Shown piece after piece: positions 10,112 to 22,985 of a DNA stretch of 64,000 bases. Within the stretch, counting starts at the first letter, position 1, and each line of letters begins with the position of its first letter. Both the position numbers and the translations under genes were made by a program. The notes under the pieces are model-generated. The model ran no database searches. It was not told the DNA's origin and worked only from the letters and a program-made list of their open reading frames with translations. The DNA is from Ciborinia camelliae. Taxonomy: Eukaryota; Ascomycota; Leotiomycetes; Helotiales; Sclerotiniaceae. The stretch lies in assembly GCA_025890175.1 (NCBI GenBank), contig JANPYM010000007.1:1492209-1556208 (forward strand), written 5' to 3'.

Positions 10112-11472
10112 GCAAAAATATATATTCATTCTTTTTGGGTATTTTTTTTTATCTTTTTGTGCTGGAATGTGTTTTTGGAGAAGGGGGAAAAAAAATTCTC
10201 CACTTCAATGTGGTGGAAACTGGCGGGGTAGATGGCCGCTTTTGTGGTGGGGTGAGATTTGTTAATTTTTATCGGACTTTACTAGACAGGTAGGTATTTA
10301 TTCTATATTCACACATTTTTGAGAGGTAAATACCGGATTGTATAGAAGAAAATCCTTAATTTGAATTTATTATTAATTCTCTCGGTTTATTACAATCAAT
10401 CAATTAATCATTCATATCTCAAGATTTCGTTTTGATTTCCGATTTTAAATGCGGGAGTTTGGAAATTTCGTGATACACTATTGATGGGAGCGAGGAGGTT
10501 TATTACGGGAAGCGAAGGGTCAACATTACATGAAATGACCTTTTTCAAGTTGGAATAAGATCCATATATATTCGTTGTATTCATCCATTATCATTCAATC
10601 TCGAAAGTCTAATAGATTTATAATATAAGACTTATGACCCATCTATTCCAATCAATCAATCAATCAATCCTATTCTTTCAAAAGAAGAAGAAGAAGTAGG
10701 AGGACGAAACACTTTATATCGACCCCACCACACCACTTGCTGCCGCTGCTCTTAATATAGATATTATCAACGCTCTCTGGAAGACTACCAGGTAGTTGTG
10801 AAAACTACATGATCCCTTAAACTTTTATCCTTAAATGATATATATATCGTTCAAATATGATACAATATTCTCCCGGAAGGTCCCTGGAAATACATCCCTA
10901 CAGTACTATGTAAGGTTATGCGCGGCATCCTAAATTGATGTAGGGAGGTTGAGAGATATTAAGAGGTAGTATTACGAGATTTTAAAGCTCCTTGCAAAAC
11001 TTCTACGCTTAAACTATAATTATATATCTTATTTTACCCCGGTTGTGAAAGTTGATATTATTCTGCGGTTTCCTGGGGGCTAAGATATGACTGAAAATAG
11101 GCAGGTTCGTAGATGTTTAACATCAAAAATAGGAAGAGCTCGCTCATTCTGATTAACATGTCCAAACACAATATTACGTTGTTTGATGAGCTAACATCAG
11201 ATGAGGCCATGTTATACGTACACTTTCCCATTATTAATATCTCAAATAGGTATATATAAATATCACAACGTCGCAAGCACAATAGGTGGTATCACAAAGA
11301 AGTATCCTGCCCCTTTCCCCCCTGTAAAGAAATTTGAAGACCATCCCAACCAGACCAAATCAACCAGGCCACCAGTATCATAACCACCAAGTCCTGAGCA
11401 CCAAATCCTAATCGCCTCCCCTGTCGTCCATACCGTATTTATACAATCAACGTGAAATCATCTCGTCACCCC
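10112..11472. other. AT-rich spacer, no gene seen
   Basis: AT-rich DNA with short simple repeats: (AATC) near 10650 and GAAGAAGAAGAA near 10683. No coding frame with family resemblance on either strand. The end nearest 11472 is the 3' flank of the minus-strand gene that follows. Confidence 0.5.
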
Positions 11473-13061
11473 CTAAAGAGCAACTCCTACACTATCCCTC
11501 CCATGGCCATAAGCCGCACTCCATCTAACCTCCTCACTCTTCTCACTCCCCCCCTCCTCACTCTCCCCAAACGTTCTTGCTCCATCCATACTGGACGATG
11601 CTACCTGTAACCTCTTACTAATCCCCATCCCATACCCCAACCCATTCGCATTCCTATTCTCATGCCCCAAACTCGGGCTCTCGCTCCAACTCGTCGCTTC
11701 ATAGTCTTCATTACCATCAACCTCACTTCCGATACTACTCACACTACTCCTCATGCTCAGTGGATTATCGATTTCTTTCACTTCAACACATTGGTAGAAG
11801 CCTTCTCTAGAAGTCACGGGTTTGGGGGTGTTTGTGACGGAGTCGAGTGAGATGTGACGGGAATGCTGTTGTTCGGAGCTGGAGGGGAATAACCAGGAAG
11901 CAACACGCGACATGGATTTTCTTCGGGCGGGAACTTGCGGGGTTTGAAGAACAAGGGGGAGTGGAGGGGGTAGTGGGCGTTCTTTGAGGAGTTTCGGGGC
12001 TCGGAGGGAAGAATCTATAGATTTTAGATGACGGGATCGGGAAGGTGCGGTCTGGGGGCGACGCTCGGAGTGATGGGTTGGGAGTTCGGTGATGGCGGGC
12101 ATGGGTTCTTTGGGCTCGTTAGATGTTTTGTTTTGGAGTGTGGTGATGCATTTAGTGACTTACCTGTGAATTCTGAGTATATACTCTCAGGTCTTTCTTG
12201 CCGGCTTTCAACACGGCTTGCACGACTTGTTGGTCGACTGGCTAGATAAATACTTCTTCTCTCGATAGCTTCATCTACTTCTTTTAATCTTTTATCCAAT
12301 TCCATATTTTCTAATAATGCAGACTTGACCCTTTCATACGCAAGTGGTTCCGTATTTGCTCTCAGTCTTGTTGGTCGTTCGTTAGGTAAATCATTCGCCA
12401 ACGCATTCAACAACTCTTCTGTGCTCATTGATCTCCTTTCCATAACCGTAGATAAAGCAGGCTTCCTATGCACCCTAAATTCCAATGCCGATTCGCTTCT
12501 CATATGAAGCAATGTACGATCATTCTTCTCATCATTATTGTGAGATCCAAATTCTGGCAAGGGTGATAATCGGTTTCCTGGTAAATATATGCTCAATTCC
12601 AATGGTAGCAACTTTAGTGAATCCCTAGCAACTACTCTGTCAGGTTCCCTCACATAACTCGTTTCCATATGATGCTGGAAGTTATATGGAGTACCAATCA
12701 CCATTCGACCCGAAGCACGAGACGATAAATTTCTTCTCAAAGTAAAACTCCCAAGACTGGATGTCCTTGATCGAATTCTCGTCCATCCTTTCCCTCTAGT
12801 TTGTGGTCTCTCGACAGTAGATGCTGTCTGTGGTCTTTCTAAAGGTTGTGGTAATGGTGGAGATATCAATTGAGGTTGTCCATCTACAAGGCGCATTGAT
12901 TTTTCGGGTTCTGGATGTTTTGTTAGACCTGTTCATGCTACAGACTTCCAATTTGTTTGCTCACCAGAACTCCCCACATCTTCCGCCGCCGCACAACAAT
13001 TGAGAGAAGAGGTTAACCATGCCATTTGCGCATCATTGAGAAACCTGCTCAAGGACTGCAT
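11473..13061 (-). CDS. Ser/Arg/Pro-rich protein with a CRIB-like motif
   Basis: Three exons on the minus strand: 13061-12965, 12910-12164 and 12107-11473, giving 492 residues. Both introns (54 and 56 nt) have GTGAGC or GTAAGT donors, a CTAAC branch point and an AG acceptor, and both junctions restore the frame through a split Glu codon. I chose the ATG at 13061 because exon 1 is open only from there and joins in frame. The protein is basic and disordered, rich in Ser, Arg and Pro, with short RPQT repeats near the N-terminus. Around residue 100 the string IGTPYNFQHHM resembles the core of a CRIB motif (I-S-x-P-x-x-F-x-H), the Cdc42/Rac-binding element, but the downstream HVG part is weak. A short helical stretch (MELDKRLKEVDEAIERR) lies mid-protein. 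A Cdc42-pathway role is inference. Confidence 0.75.
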
Positions 13062-15997
13062 GACCACGACTTCATACCGATTACAATTTCGAATTGAATG
13101 CCCCCAAAAAGAAAAAAGAAAACGAGATTAAGAATATTTGGAAAAATCCAACCAAGAGTAAAGATAAAAGAGCGTCAGCTCTTCAGCATTGCGAATGTAG
13201 AGATGAGATATGAAAGATGTGATGACCCGATCGTAATGATTGGCTATCTAGGAATAAGCGGGAACGTGGCACAAGAGAATAAAAGATCGAGACGCCCAGA
13301 AAAGCCCATAAATTGACACCAAAAGGCACACCAAATCGAGTTTCCCCTCAGCGGGTAAATATTGCATTGTAAGGCTCGGGATGGTTGTAGATGACCCATG
13401 ATTACCCCATGGCTTGCAGGTTCATGCTCGCACTTGCTTGCACTTTCTCACTGTTATTCCTGTTGGTGCATGGTGATAGGTTGCGATGGAGATGAGGGAG
13501 GGGGGATAGACCGCTAGATTGACCAGTGGGCGGTAAATTTATCGACAGGATTACCCTTACAGGAATAGTCTCTCTCATTTCTTGTACAGTCGACAGAGTT
13601 AAAGGAATGGAAGGATCAAAAAATGGACGGCTGTGAAAACAATTTAAGTAATACCATGCAGGACAAAGTTAAAGTTTGAAATTACAAAGTGCTAATGCAA
13701 GCAATGCTTGAAGCTATTAACGGAGATCTACGAAATATATGTATGTTTCCAGGGTTAAAATGCACCATCACGTCGTTCATGAATGTTCCTGTGATGAAGA
13801 AATCCGTGGATTTGAAGTGAAAGACGGTTTTCTTGGGACGATCCGGTAGAGAGTAACCTACCGGTAGGTGTGATGAGATTTCCATGAGATAAGATGAGAT
13901 GAGATGTGATATATATTTTTAGTTCCATCACCTTGAAATTAAACATTTAAGTTAGAATTTGATGAGTGACGCAAAGATTATCTTATCTAATGAGGTATTG
14001 AATCATCAGGTACATATAGACAGTACAACAATGATAATTATACCTACTCGAGTACCAACCAACGCTTCATACCATTACTATCACCCCCAACGAGAAATGT
14101 AAGATTTGAAGGAACGAGAAGGATTTTTGGATGTGTCAACCATTATGTAGGATGCCGTAAGGTAGTGTTTCTGAGTGATACACGGAAACGATCGATCGTG
14201 TATTGTGTATCACGAATTTATATTCCTACTGGAATTGTATAAGGTTGTTGATCCCATTTGTTCGACTCAGAATGAAACAGAAGGTTGCCATTGAATCTTT
14301 CGCTACTAGGTATCTTTCGTATCTCGACAGTCGAGACTTTCCATATGTTTATCAAGAGCTAGGTATTTCTTACAAAGTATCGTAAATCCCGAAGGAGAAG
14401 AAACAACCAAGTTTGGATACCACGTCCGCCGAGCTTAGGAGTATATAATAACATTTCAAGCATTTCAATCATGAATCTGTAGTACACCCCATGCCATCTG
14501 TATGTGCCAACATAATGTACAGTTAGAGACGCCCAAGAAGCGATGCTACTGTTTTTGAGAACCCTACCTAGATGTGAGTCTTCTAGAAAGCCATAGATCA
14601 TGACTGTACATTACAGTCATGCATAATCTGCATATAATCAGGATTCGATAAGGGGTCGCCGAAAGCTTGACCATCAGCAATAGTACCCGGGAATTTATTT
14701 TCGCTGGCCTCATTTTCAATCAAGCGTGTTTCGATTGCTGTTGGAAATTGACTTGAGAGGCTTTTGCGATGTTTCGTAATGTAATGATTATGGGCTCCTT
14801 GGGTAAATGTCCAGCTGTGTCTGGATCTTTTCCGAACATACAGATCATGTTGAGAACGATTTTTGAGCTGAATCGCGGGTAATTATTGAATAAGAACAAA
14901 AGGCAAATCCTCACATCAGGTAAGTAGGTAAATAATGGTGTGATTAATCTTATAGATTCACCATTTTAAGCCACCAACGATTGTACGTGAATGGTAGGAT
15001 GGGCATGAGAGTAGGTTTGTATGTTCAGGAGGCGCAATTCATACGTAGTTGAAACGATATTGAAGAAATTCCTAGAGAGACATCTTAATAGCATCAGTGC
15101 TATGGAAAGCAGTAACCAGAATAAATACTCACCATGTAAAATCTTACCTGGCTGGAAATTCCTACTTTAATTCGATCGACAGGACAGGAACGAAAATGAT
15201 GAAAATGGAATCTGACTGTTGTGGCTAGGGCTTATTTATGCTGTAGCGGGGGGGCTGATATAATAATAAGGCTAGGTACTGCAAGGAAAGCTTAATTTGG
15301 GCTAAGACCTCCTTTGTGCAGGCGAGAGAAACCTTGCTTGAGTTAACTACAGTATTTTCTTGCTAGGTAACGCTTCTTCTTCTTCTACTTCTTCTACTTC
15401 TACTTTGTGAATTTGGGGGCTATGTAGAAGGAAGGAAGCATCGGTGGAAGGGGGGGGAGGGGTTTGCATGCTATTGGTTCGGAAAGCTTGCATCAACTAC
15501 TCCCCGCTGACCTCTCTGATGGCACAGAACCAGCACAGAGATCCAGATGGAATAATTGGTCTAATGCACGGAACCCAATCAACTGGTATCGTGGAGTTCA
15601 ACCACACCACATGGGGATTATGATCATTCTTAAAAGGAAGTCACAAGTGTCTGTTTCGTTCTTACCATCTTCTAACTCCTCGATCATTCTTTCCTTTCCT
15701 TGGCCAAGTGACTGTTGTTAATATAAGATTGTCTCTGACTTATCAGTCTGAAGTTTTCAGAATCATTCCACATTTCTTTCTGAATCATGGCTCTATAATT
15801 CCCTCATGTCTTCCATAAATACCGTTCGTTGCCCATACTATTTATGAAAGGATGCAAAGACCGATTCTGTGAATCTTCAAATTATGACTACTTCTATGCT
15901 ACATCATATATGATTATTTGTCGAACAGTTTAAAATTTCATAAACATGGATCTGAAATCAATTCCACTCTCACATTTTCTTCTTTGATGCCTTCCCA
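13062..15997. other. 2.9-kb spacer, no gene seen
   Basis: No frame shows family resemblance. Visible structures are a short palindrome at 14322-14336 (TCTCGAC, one base, GTCGAGA), a perfect 10-bp stem with a 3-nt loop at 14599-14621, a CTTCTACTT microsatellite near 15369-15402 and a G-run near 15449. The end near 15998 is the GH92 promoter. Confidence 0.5.
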
Positions 15998-18775
15998 ATG
16001 TACCTTCACACTGCTCTATTCGGGCTCATTATCGGGGTGGCAGCCCAGTCTACTATGGACTTTTCGCAATATGTACTCACATCAGTAAGTTTCTACGATA
16101 CCACATACTAGAATTTGCCTGATGCTTTTTTATAGAATGGAGAAGCTGGTGGGGGAAATATCTTCCCTGGGGTTTCTTTACCTTTTGGCATGGTCAAACT
16201 TGGGCCTGACGTGTTCACGGGAAGTGATAGTTATTCTGGAGATGGCCTGAGTGGAAACTTTACAGGATTCTCCATGATGCATGAAAGTGGAACTGGAGGA
16301 GCTCCAAAATACGGCGTCGTCTCACAAATGCCAGTCCTTGGGAATATAATTAACCCCTTGACTGACTTAAATGACACTCGAGTTACCACCGATACCACAT
16401 TTGTAGGCTACTACAAAGCCTCCCTGGGGAGTAATATTACTGTTGAACTTGGCGCAACGAGTCGTGCAGGATTTTATCAGTATACTTTCCCGGAGAGTAG
16501 AGGAACCCCGAATGTAGTTGTTGATGTGTCTCACGTACTACCATCATACCGAAAACAAGGTCTTTCTCAGAATTATCTTGGTGGAAATATCACTGTGTTG
16601 GAGGATGGCCATTACGAAGGATTTGGGGATTATAACAATGGCTGGAACAGAGCGCCTGACTGGAGAATATACTTTTGCGGCTACTTCGAAAGCCCAGCGA
16701 CGGTAAAAACCTTTGTCGGAACGAGCCTTAATGGAAGCACAGTTGCCAGTTACAGCACAGAGAAAACTGCCTCATCCAAAACTCGACTAGGAGCCATATT
16801 CAGTTTCACGAGTACGACGGTAGTCTCAAGAGTCGGAATATCTTTCATATCTTCAGCTCAGGCATGTGAAAATGTCGATTCCCAGATACCTTCTGGTACA
16901 ACACTCTCGACCTTGACCAGTGATGCGAAAGACGTTTGGAACACCGAGGTTTTATCGAAAGTTAAGACTACCGAGACCAACAAAACGAACCTAAAGCTAT
17001 TGTATAGCTCGCTATACTTCATGCACTTACTACCATCCAACCGGACTGGGGAAAATCCATTGTGGACTTCTTCGGAGCCATACTATGATGACACTTTTAC
17101 AACTTGGGACCTCTTCCGGTGTACTTTCTCGTTACTTCACATCCTTCAGCCCGTGGCATATGAAGAATATATTCGATCACTGATTGATATATTTCGATTT
17201 GAAGGTTATATGCCGGATGCTAGGTCCTCGAACTTCAACGGTGCGATCCAGGGGGGATCCAATTCTGATAACGTACTAGCTGATGCCTATGTCAAAGGGG
17301 TGAGAGGGGCAGTAAACTGGACCACCGGATACCAAGCTATGGTCAAAGATGCCGAAGTCGTTCCGGTTAATAACAACGATCCTCGAGATAATTCATCTTC
17401 GACTAAAGAAGGTCGTGGAGCCCTTCCTGACTGGTTGCAATATGGATATATTACACCAAAATATGGTCGGGCAGTCTCTCGAGCGGTCGAATATTCCTTC
17501 AACGACTTCTCCCTTTACCAAGTAGCGACTGGGCTAGGAATAAAAGATGACGCAACGAAGTACTTGAAGAGATCTCGAAATTGGGTAAACCACTGGAACC
17601 CCAATGTCACTTCTCTTGGTTTCAATGGATTCCTCGTTCCCAGAAGTACTGCAGGATTTATTAAACAGGACCCGCTCTCTTGCGGTGGATGCTATTGGGG
17701 AGATGCATACTACGAAGGATTACCCTGGGAATATTCCTTCAATATGCATCATGATATGAACACGTTGGTCGCATTATCGGGCGGACCATCAACCTTTGTG
17801 AATCGCCTTAACACCATGTTCAAACCAGGAATCAACACGTCTGGGCGCTCATCAGGCTTCAACAATACGATTTTTAATCCAGGCAACGAGCCATCGTTTA
17901 CCACACCCTACTTATACAACTACGTAGGAAGACAAGATTTGAGCGTCATGCAATCTCGATACATTGCAAAATCATATTACTCCGCTACACCTGGTGGATT
18001 GCCAGGAAATAGTGATGCAGGTGCAATGGAATCATGGTTGATCTGGAATATACTTGGTTTATATCCAATGGTGGGGCAAACCACTTTCCTGATCGGGAGT
18101 CCGTGGTTCGCAAACACAACCATTTCACTTGGTAGTGGAAAAACACTTGCCATGACTACTGTCAATGGATCCGAGTTTTCTTTTTATGTCCAATCCCTCA
18201 AAGTCAACGGTAAACCATGGAACCAAGCTTGGCTCACTTGGAATGATGTTTTTGCGAATGGGGGAACGATGGATTTTGTTCTTGGAACTCAACCTGCTAA
18301 CTGGACAACTGGACCAGCGCCACCGAGCCCAGCGAGCACAGTTAGCGATACTGCTGATCCCAACAGTATCCTGACACCAGTACCCACGGCTGCCAGTCCT
18401 AAATCGCACCACAGTGAAGAGAGAAAAAGAAAAATGTTGAGAGAGATGGCTTTTGTGATTATGGCTATTGTGATAGTCACAGCATCCTGCTCGGGGATTT
18501 GGTATTTGCGAAAGAGGAACTCTACAATAGATGTAGACACCGAGGATCAAGACAAGGGGGTCAAATCAGCAGATATAAATATAAGTGAAAATGAACCTGA
18601 TGGTAAAGCCCTTAAACAAAGATTATGGGGATGGACCAGATGGAGAAGAAATGGTACTTCAAAGGGTTCTTCAAAGAGACCAGTCACCCCAAAAAGTGAA
18701 AATCAGAGTATCACTGGGAATACTATGGTTGATGTAAAAAACCCCAGACAGTCCAAGTCCCAACAAGATATCTAG
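15998..18775 (+). CDS. GH92 family alpha-mannosidase with a C-terminal membrane anchor
   Basis: Two exons, 15998-16084 and 16136-18775 (intron 51 nt, GTAAGT...TAG), give 908 residues. Exon 1 encodes an N-terminal signal peptide (MYLHTALFGLIIGVAAQS). The body has GH92 landmarks: NGEAGGGNIFPGVSLPFGM at the start of the domain, GGSNSDNVLADAYVKG, WGDAYYEGLPWEYSFNMHHDM near residues 550-565 (the Glu of the EGLPWEY string fits the catalytic acid) and GNSDAGAMESW near 653, where bacterial relatives have GNDDxGxMS. GH92 enzymes are calcium-dependent exo-alpha-mannosidases, often alpha-1,2. After a Pro/Ser/Thr linker, residues about 797-820 form a hydrophobic segment followed by Arg/Lys, so the enzyme is probably anchored with its catalytic domain outside. 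See the note on an alternative C-terminal frame. Confidence 0.93.
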
Positions 18776-19339
18776 GGTTCAAGTAGAAGCACTTCATGGG
18801 AATTTATCTGAAGAAGCTCTTGAACCTTGGACACCTACTGGGACAAACAGGAGAGTGTTGATGAGGGAGGCTATAATGGATATGAGTAATAATAATGAAA
18901 GAAGTAGAATGTAGGATGTAGAGTATAGGATGGATAGGATGTATGTAGGATATAGTTAAAATATAGAATTTAAAAAGAAAACAGATTTGTACCTACTAGA
19001 TTACACTACTTCATGTTCTCTCCTACGATTTTGAGATATCTCTCCTTATGCTTGTGTGTCAACAATCATTTTCTCGGCAAATTCCTTGATATTTTCTTGT
19101 AACCTACCTACTGCAGTACAAGAAGCAGCTTTGAGAAGCTCGGACCACAACAAAGCTTCCCATTTCCCAAAAGTCAACTTTCCGAGACTCCCATTATTTA
19201 CTCCCATAGACAAACTGTTTTTCGCATACAGCCATGAATTTATAATTGAATATCTACAACTTTTTCAAACGCAACTCGATATCAAGAAAATTCAATACAT
19301 TTTATCCTACACACTGCCACAAAAGGAGTCCGACTCAAG
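18776..19339. other. Spacer with an alternative-frame continuation of the GH92 tail
   Basis: In the +1 frame relative to GH92, the sequence stays open from the A6 run at 18735-18740 past the annotated stop to a TAG at 18912-18914, and reads as a plausible acidic tail (e.g. GNLSEEALEPWTPTGTNRR). The rest is the 3' flank and promoter of the RNA-binding protein gene. Confidence 0.5.
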
Positions 19340-21775
19340 ATGTTGTTCCGAGAAGAAGATGCAGGAGAATTGAAGAAGTGGATTATAAAGAGACTTGAAA
19401 ATACGTACGTTCAACTAAAATTGCCACATTCTTATAGACATGATTCTAATTTTCTTTATAGTTCAGATGCAGATGCCGATGTTCTCGCTGATTATGTTCT
19501 TGCTTTATTGCGACATGATGGAGATGTAAATTCGGTTCGACAACTTTGCCTGGCTGAAATTCCCGATTTCCTGAAAGAGGATACATCGATTTTCGTACAA
19601 GATGTCTTCGATGCCCTCCAATATAAGACTTATCTAAGCGCTGGACCTCCTATTCGCCCGTCTCAACCATTTGCGCCACCTACTGGGCCATCATCCTCAG
19701 CTTTCAACAATCTAAACATGGGAGCTCCGATGGGCCCTCAAAACGGTTCTCGAAAGCGCGCATATGACGTACGAGGCGATGGAGATTCTCAGATGTACAT
19801 GGGAGGCGGAGACCAGAATGCGCGAGCGTATAAACAAGCTCGACGGGGTGGTGGGGCAGGACGTGGAAACTTCGACAATTTCAATACTGGTAGAGGAGGA
19901 TTTCAAGGTCGTCCACAACATATGCAAATGCCCAATGCGCCATTCATGCCTAGCATGCCTAACATGCCAGGTTCTCCATCGGGACTACCTCCTCTAGATC
20001 CGAACAATCCAATGGCAGCTCTTCTTGCCATGCAGCAAGCGATGGGTGCGATGGGTCTACCTCTTCCCCAAGCCATGCCAGGTTTCCCTCCCAATGGGCC
20101 TCCTCAGAGCAGAGGGCACGCAGGTTCAATGGGCCAGAGAAAACAACGATGTCGAGATTACGACCAGAAAGGATTTTGTGCGCGAGGAAATACTTGTATG
20201 TTTGAGCATGGACAAGATTCGATATATGTCCCTGGGGCCGCTGGCAAACCTTCAGACGAGTACGATCCAAGCAATGCGTCACTTATGACTGGGAACCCGA
20301 ACCGAATTGATAATGGGCAAGGATCAATACCATACAATAGCTTCGACAATAACCGTGGTGGTATGGGACGTGGCAGAGGACAGCCTATGGGCAGAGGTGG
20401 ACAACAAACGAATTCTGGTAGAGGTGGGAGAAGAGCGGAATTTTCATCAGATCGACCAAACTTCAATATGAACAATACTACAATTGTGATTGAACAAATA
20501 CCAGAGGAAAAGTTCTCGGACGAAGCTGTTCGGGAATTCTTTTCTCAATTCGGCAACATAAAGGAGGTAGACATGAGGCCATATAAGAGATTGGCCATCG
20601 TCAAATATGATGATTGGAATGCGGCCAACGCAGCATACAGCTGTCCCAAGGTCATTTTTGACAACAGATTTGTGAAGGTCTATTGGTACACAACTCCTGA
20701 AGCACTTCCAAAACCTCCGGTCAATGGATCGTCTAATGGCGCAACCAAAAACGGCTCACCTGCCCCAATTCCTGCAAGAGAGACGGATGAACCCCAGATT
20801 GATATCGAAGAGTTCACGAAAAAGCAGCAAGAAGTACAGAAAGCCCACGAGGAAAAGATGAGGAAGAAACAGGCAATGGAAGCCAATCGTAAGGAATTGG
20901 AGAGACGCCAAGAGGAGCTGTTGAAAAATCAAGCCGAGGAAAAGAGAAAGTTGATGGAGAAACTTGCAGCTAAAACTGGCAAATCTGCATCTCCCGGCAT
21001 AAAGACAGAGGATGGATCTCCCGCCCCTGCAGCTTCATCTCAAACAGAAGCTCTGAAGAAACAACTTGCTGCCTTAGAAGCCGAAGCTCATTCTCTAGGA
21101 TTACCGGCTCTGGATAGCCCCCTTTCTGATGATACATGGGGTGGACGAGGTCGCGGACGTGGTGGTTATAGAGGAAGAGGTACATTTGCTCCACGTGGTT
21201 TCCGAGGAGGTTACAGAGGACGTGGTGGTGCTCCCTTTGGTGGTAGTGCTCCTGCCCGCTACACCCTTGATAATCGGACGAAGAAGATTGCTGTCAGTGG
21301 CGCGGACTTTACAAATCCACATCTGGACGAGAGTTTGAGAGAACATCTGCTGGTATGATTCCCCCTTTTTTTATTTTCTTTCGTGGTAATACTACATGTA
21401 CTAATATATCCCTAGGGCATTGGAGAATACACTGAACTCACAGTTACGTCCACCGGCTGTCAAGTCACTTTCAAGGATCGCCACACAGCTGAGAAATTCA
21501 TGTTCGGCCTCCAAAACGGCGAAATTCCGTCCGTAGGAAAGGTTGATCTCTCATGGATTCAAACACCGTTGCCACCGATTACATTGCCCAATACTCAAAA
21601 TTCTGCAGGAGGTGGTAGAGCAGAATCAGATGTTAAGATAGAGGGGGGCGTGGAAGGTGATGCTATGGCACAAGATTCCAATTCGATGGGTATGGGCGGA
21701 GCAGGGGCCGAGAGGGACATGCAGGAGAATATCGATTACGATGTTGCAGGTGATGATGACTGGGGTGTGCAGTAG
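19340..21775 (+). CDS. PWI-like/CCCH/RRM RNA-binding protein, RMN1/RBM26-27 type
   Basis: Three exons, 19340-19404, 19462-21352 and 21416-21775, give 771 residues. Residues 1 to about 75 form a PWI-like helical domain (ELKKWIIKRLE, then VLADYVLALLRHD). A CCCH finger with CX8CX5CX3H spacing lies near 252-271. An RRM spans about 360-435 (TTIVIEQIPEEKFSDEAVREFFSQFGNI). A Lys/Glu coiled coil follows, then an RGG-rich tract, then a second RRM-like domain spanning the last intron (KKIAVSGADF ... CQVTFKDRHTAEKFM). This order matches human RBM26/RBM27 and S. pombe Rmn1, nuclear proteins tied to Mtl1/MTREC- or PAXT-type exosome targeting. The role in this species is inferred from that. Intron 1 is 57 nt and free of in-frame stops. 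Confidence 0.9.
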
Positions 21776-22904
21776 ATTGTTGAATGGGATGAAATAACGG
21801 AAGGAGCGGGTGGGTAGAGGAATGCATTCAATGGGTGTGGGAATGAATTATAGTACATTGAAGGGCATCTATCTGTTTTGTATGAATTTGGGACTTTTGT
21901 AATAACAACTTCAAGAGGGAGAGAGGGAGCGAAAGATGTCTAGGTGGGCAGGGAATGCATGCATGCATATAAGATGCGACGCGTTTACCCAGAGGAGAAG
22001 ATACCCGATTCATGAAGAAATTAAGCACACCAAAAGAATCTTGCTGGGCGGATGTGCGTATGTGCATAGATAACCATGAATGACTGATGTTAAAGGGGAA
22101 ATCTTGCTTCAGAGTATTCAAAGTTAAACCTGTTTTACAGTTCCAACATCAAACGGCACACTCCTACTGATCTTGTCAATACCACTACAGCTAACATAAC
22201 AGGTTCACACTCTACCTATCTCTTCATACACATATTTTGTTCTTCCTAGAAAAGACATATTGATTAAACTCTACTGCTGCATCGCCAATACCCAAATGGG
22301 AAAAAAAAGTTGGTAAGCAGAACTAAAATCTCCAGCTTTCCCAGATAATAAATTTCCCTAGTCAGGCGAGAAGGCTTTTCAATGAAAATAACCTTGGAAA
22401 TGGCTGGTTGCACCGATCCCGTTCCTCCTCAAACGTAATGAGGATATTATTTCTCATCCACTCGAAAAGTGGACATATGCTTCTAGGTAACTAGCTAATT
22501 GGTAACTAGCTAATAGGTAGGTAATCTAGACGCTTTTCGATGATATAAATCCAAATTTTACTCGCTAGCTATGGGGATTTTCTTACCACCACTGATGTCT
22601 TATTGGGTACGTAACGAATTTTTAGCCCCTGAATGGAGACGATGAAGGGGGAAGAGGAGAATTCCCTCGCCAAAAGTACCTATGAATGAATGACTTATTA
22701 ACACGGTAAAAAAGAACAACAACCAGAACAAGAACAAGAACATCTTCATCAATTCTCAATGAGGCAATTTCATTTTTTTGCCACTAAACTCTTAGTATTC
22801 GTGATCCGGTCACCCGGTACTGTACTATACTCCGTAAGTTATAGTAGGTAGATCACCACAAATAAACCTTAAAACCTTGTTCTGTCTTATCAGATTGCAC
22901 GTAC
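21776..22904. other. Spacer, no gene seen
   Basis: AT-rich, with a direct repeat of GGTAACTAGCTAAT near 22486 and 22501 and a short GAACAAGAACAAGAA run near 22726. No coding frame of note. Confidence 0.5.
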
Positions 22905-22985
22905 TGTATAAAACCAACCACACCACCTTTCAATCCTTAACCTTTCATTTCATTTTCATCACCAACATTCACAACTTCCTCCAAT
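22905..22985 (+). promoter_or_regulatory. Likely core promoter and pyrimidine-rich leader of the DUF3431 gene
   Basis: TGTATAAAA at 22905-22913 is a good TATA box, followed by a C/T/A-rich leader to the ATG at 22986 with few purines, typical of filamentous-fungal 5' leaders. The transcription start is not visible directly. Confidence 0.4.

Noticed and set aside
14599..14621. Perfect 10-bp stem with 3-nt loop
   Set aside because: Isolated, with no T-run or gene context; short palindromes of this size are expected in tens of kb.
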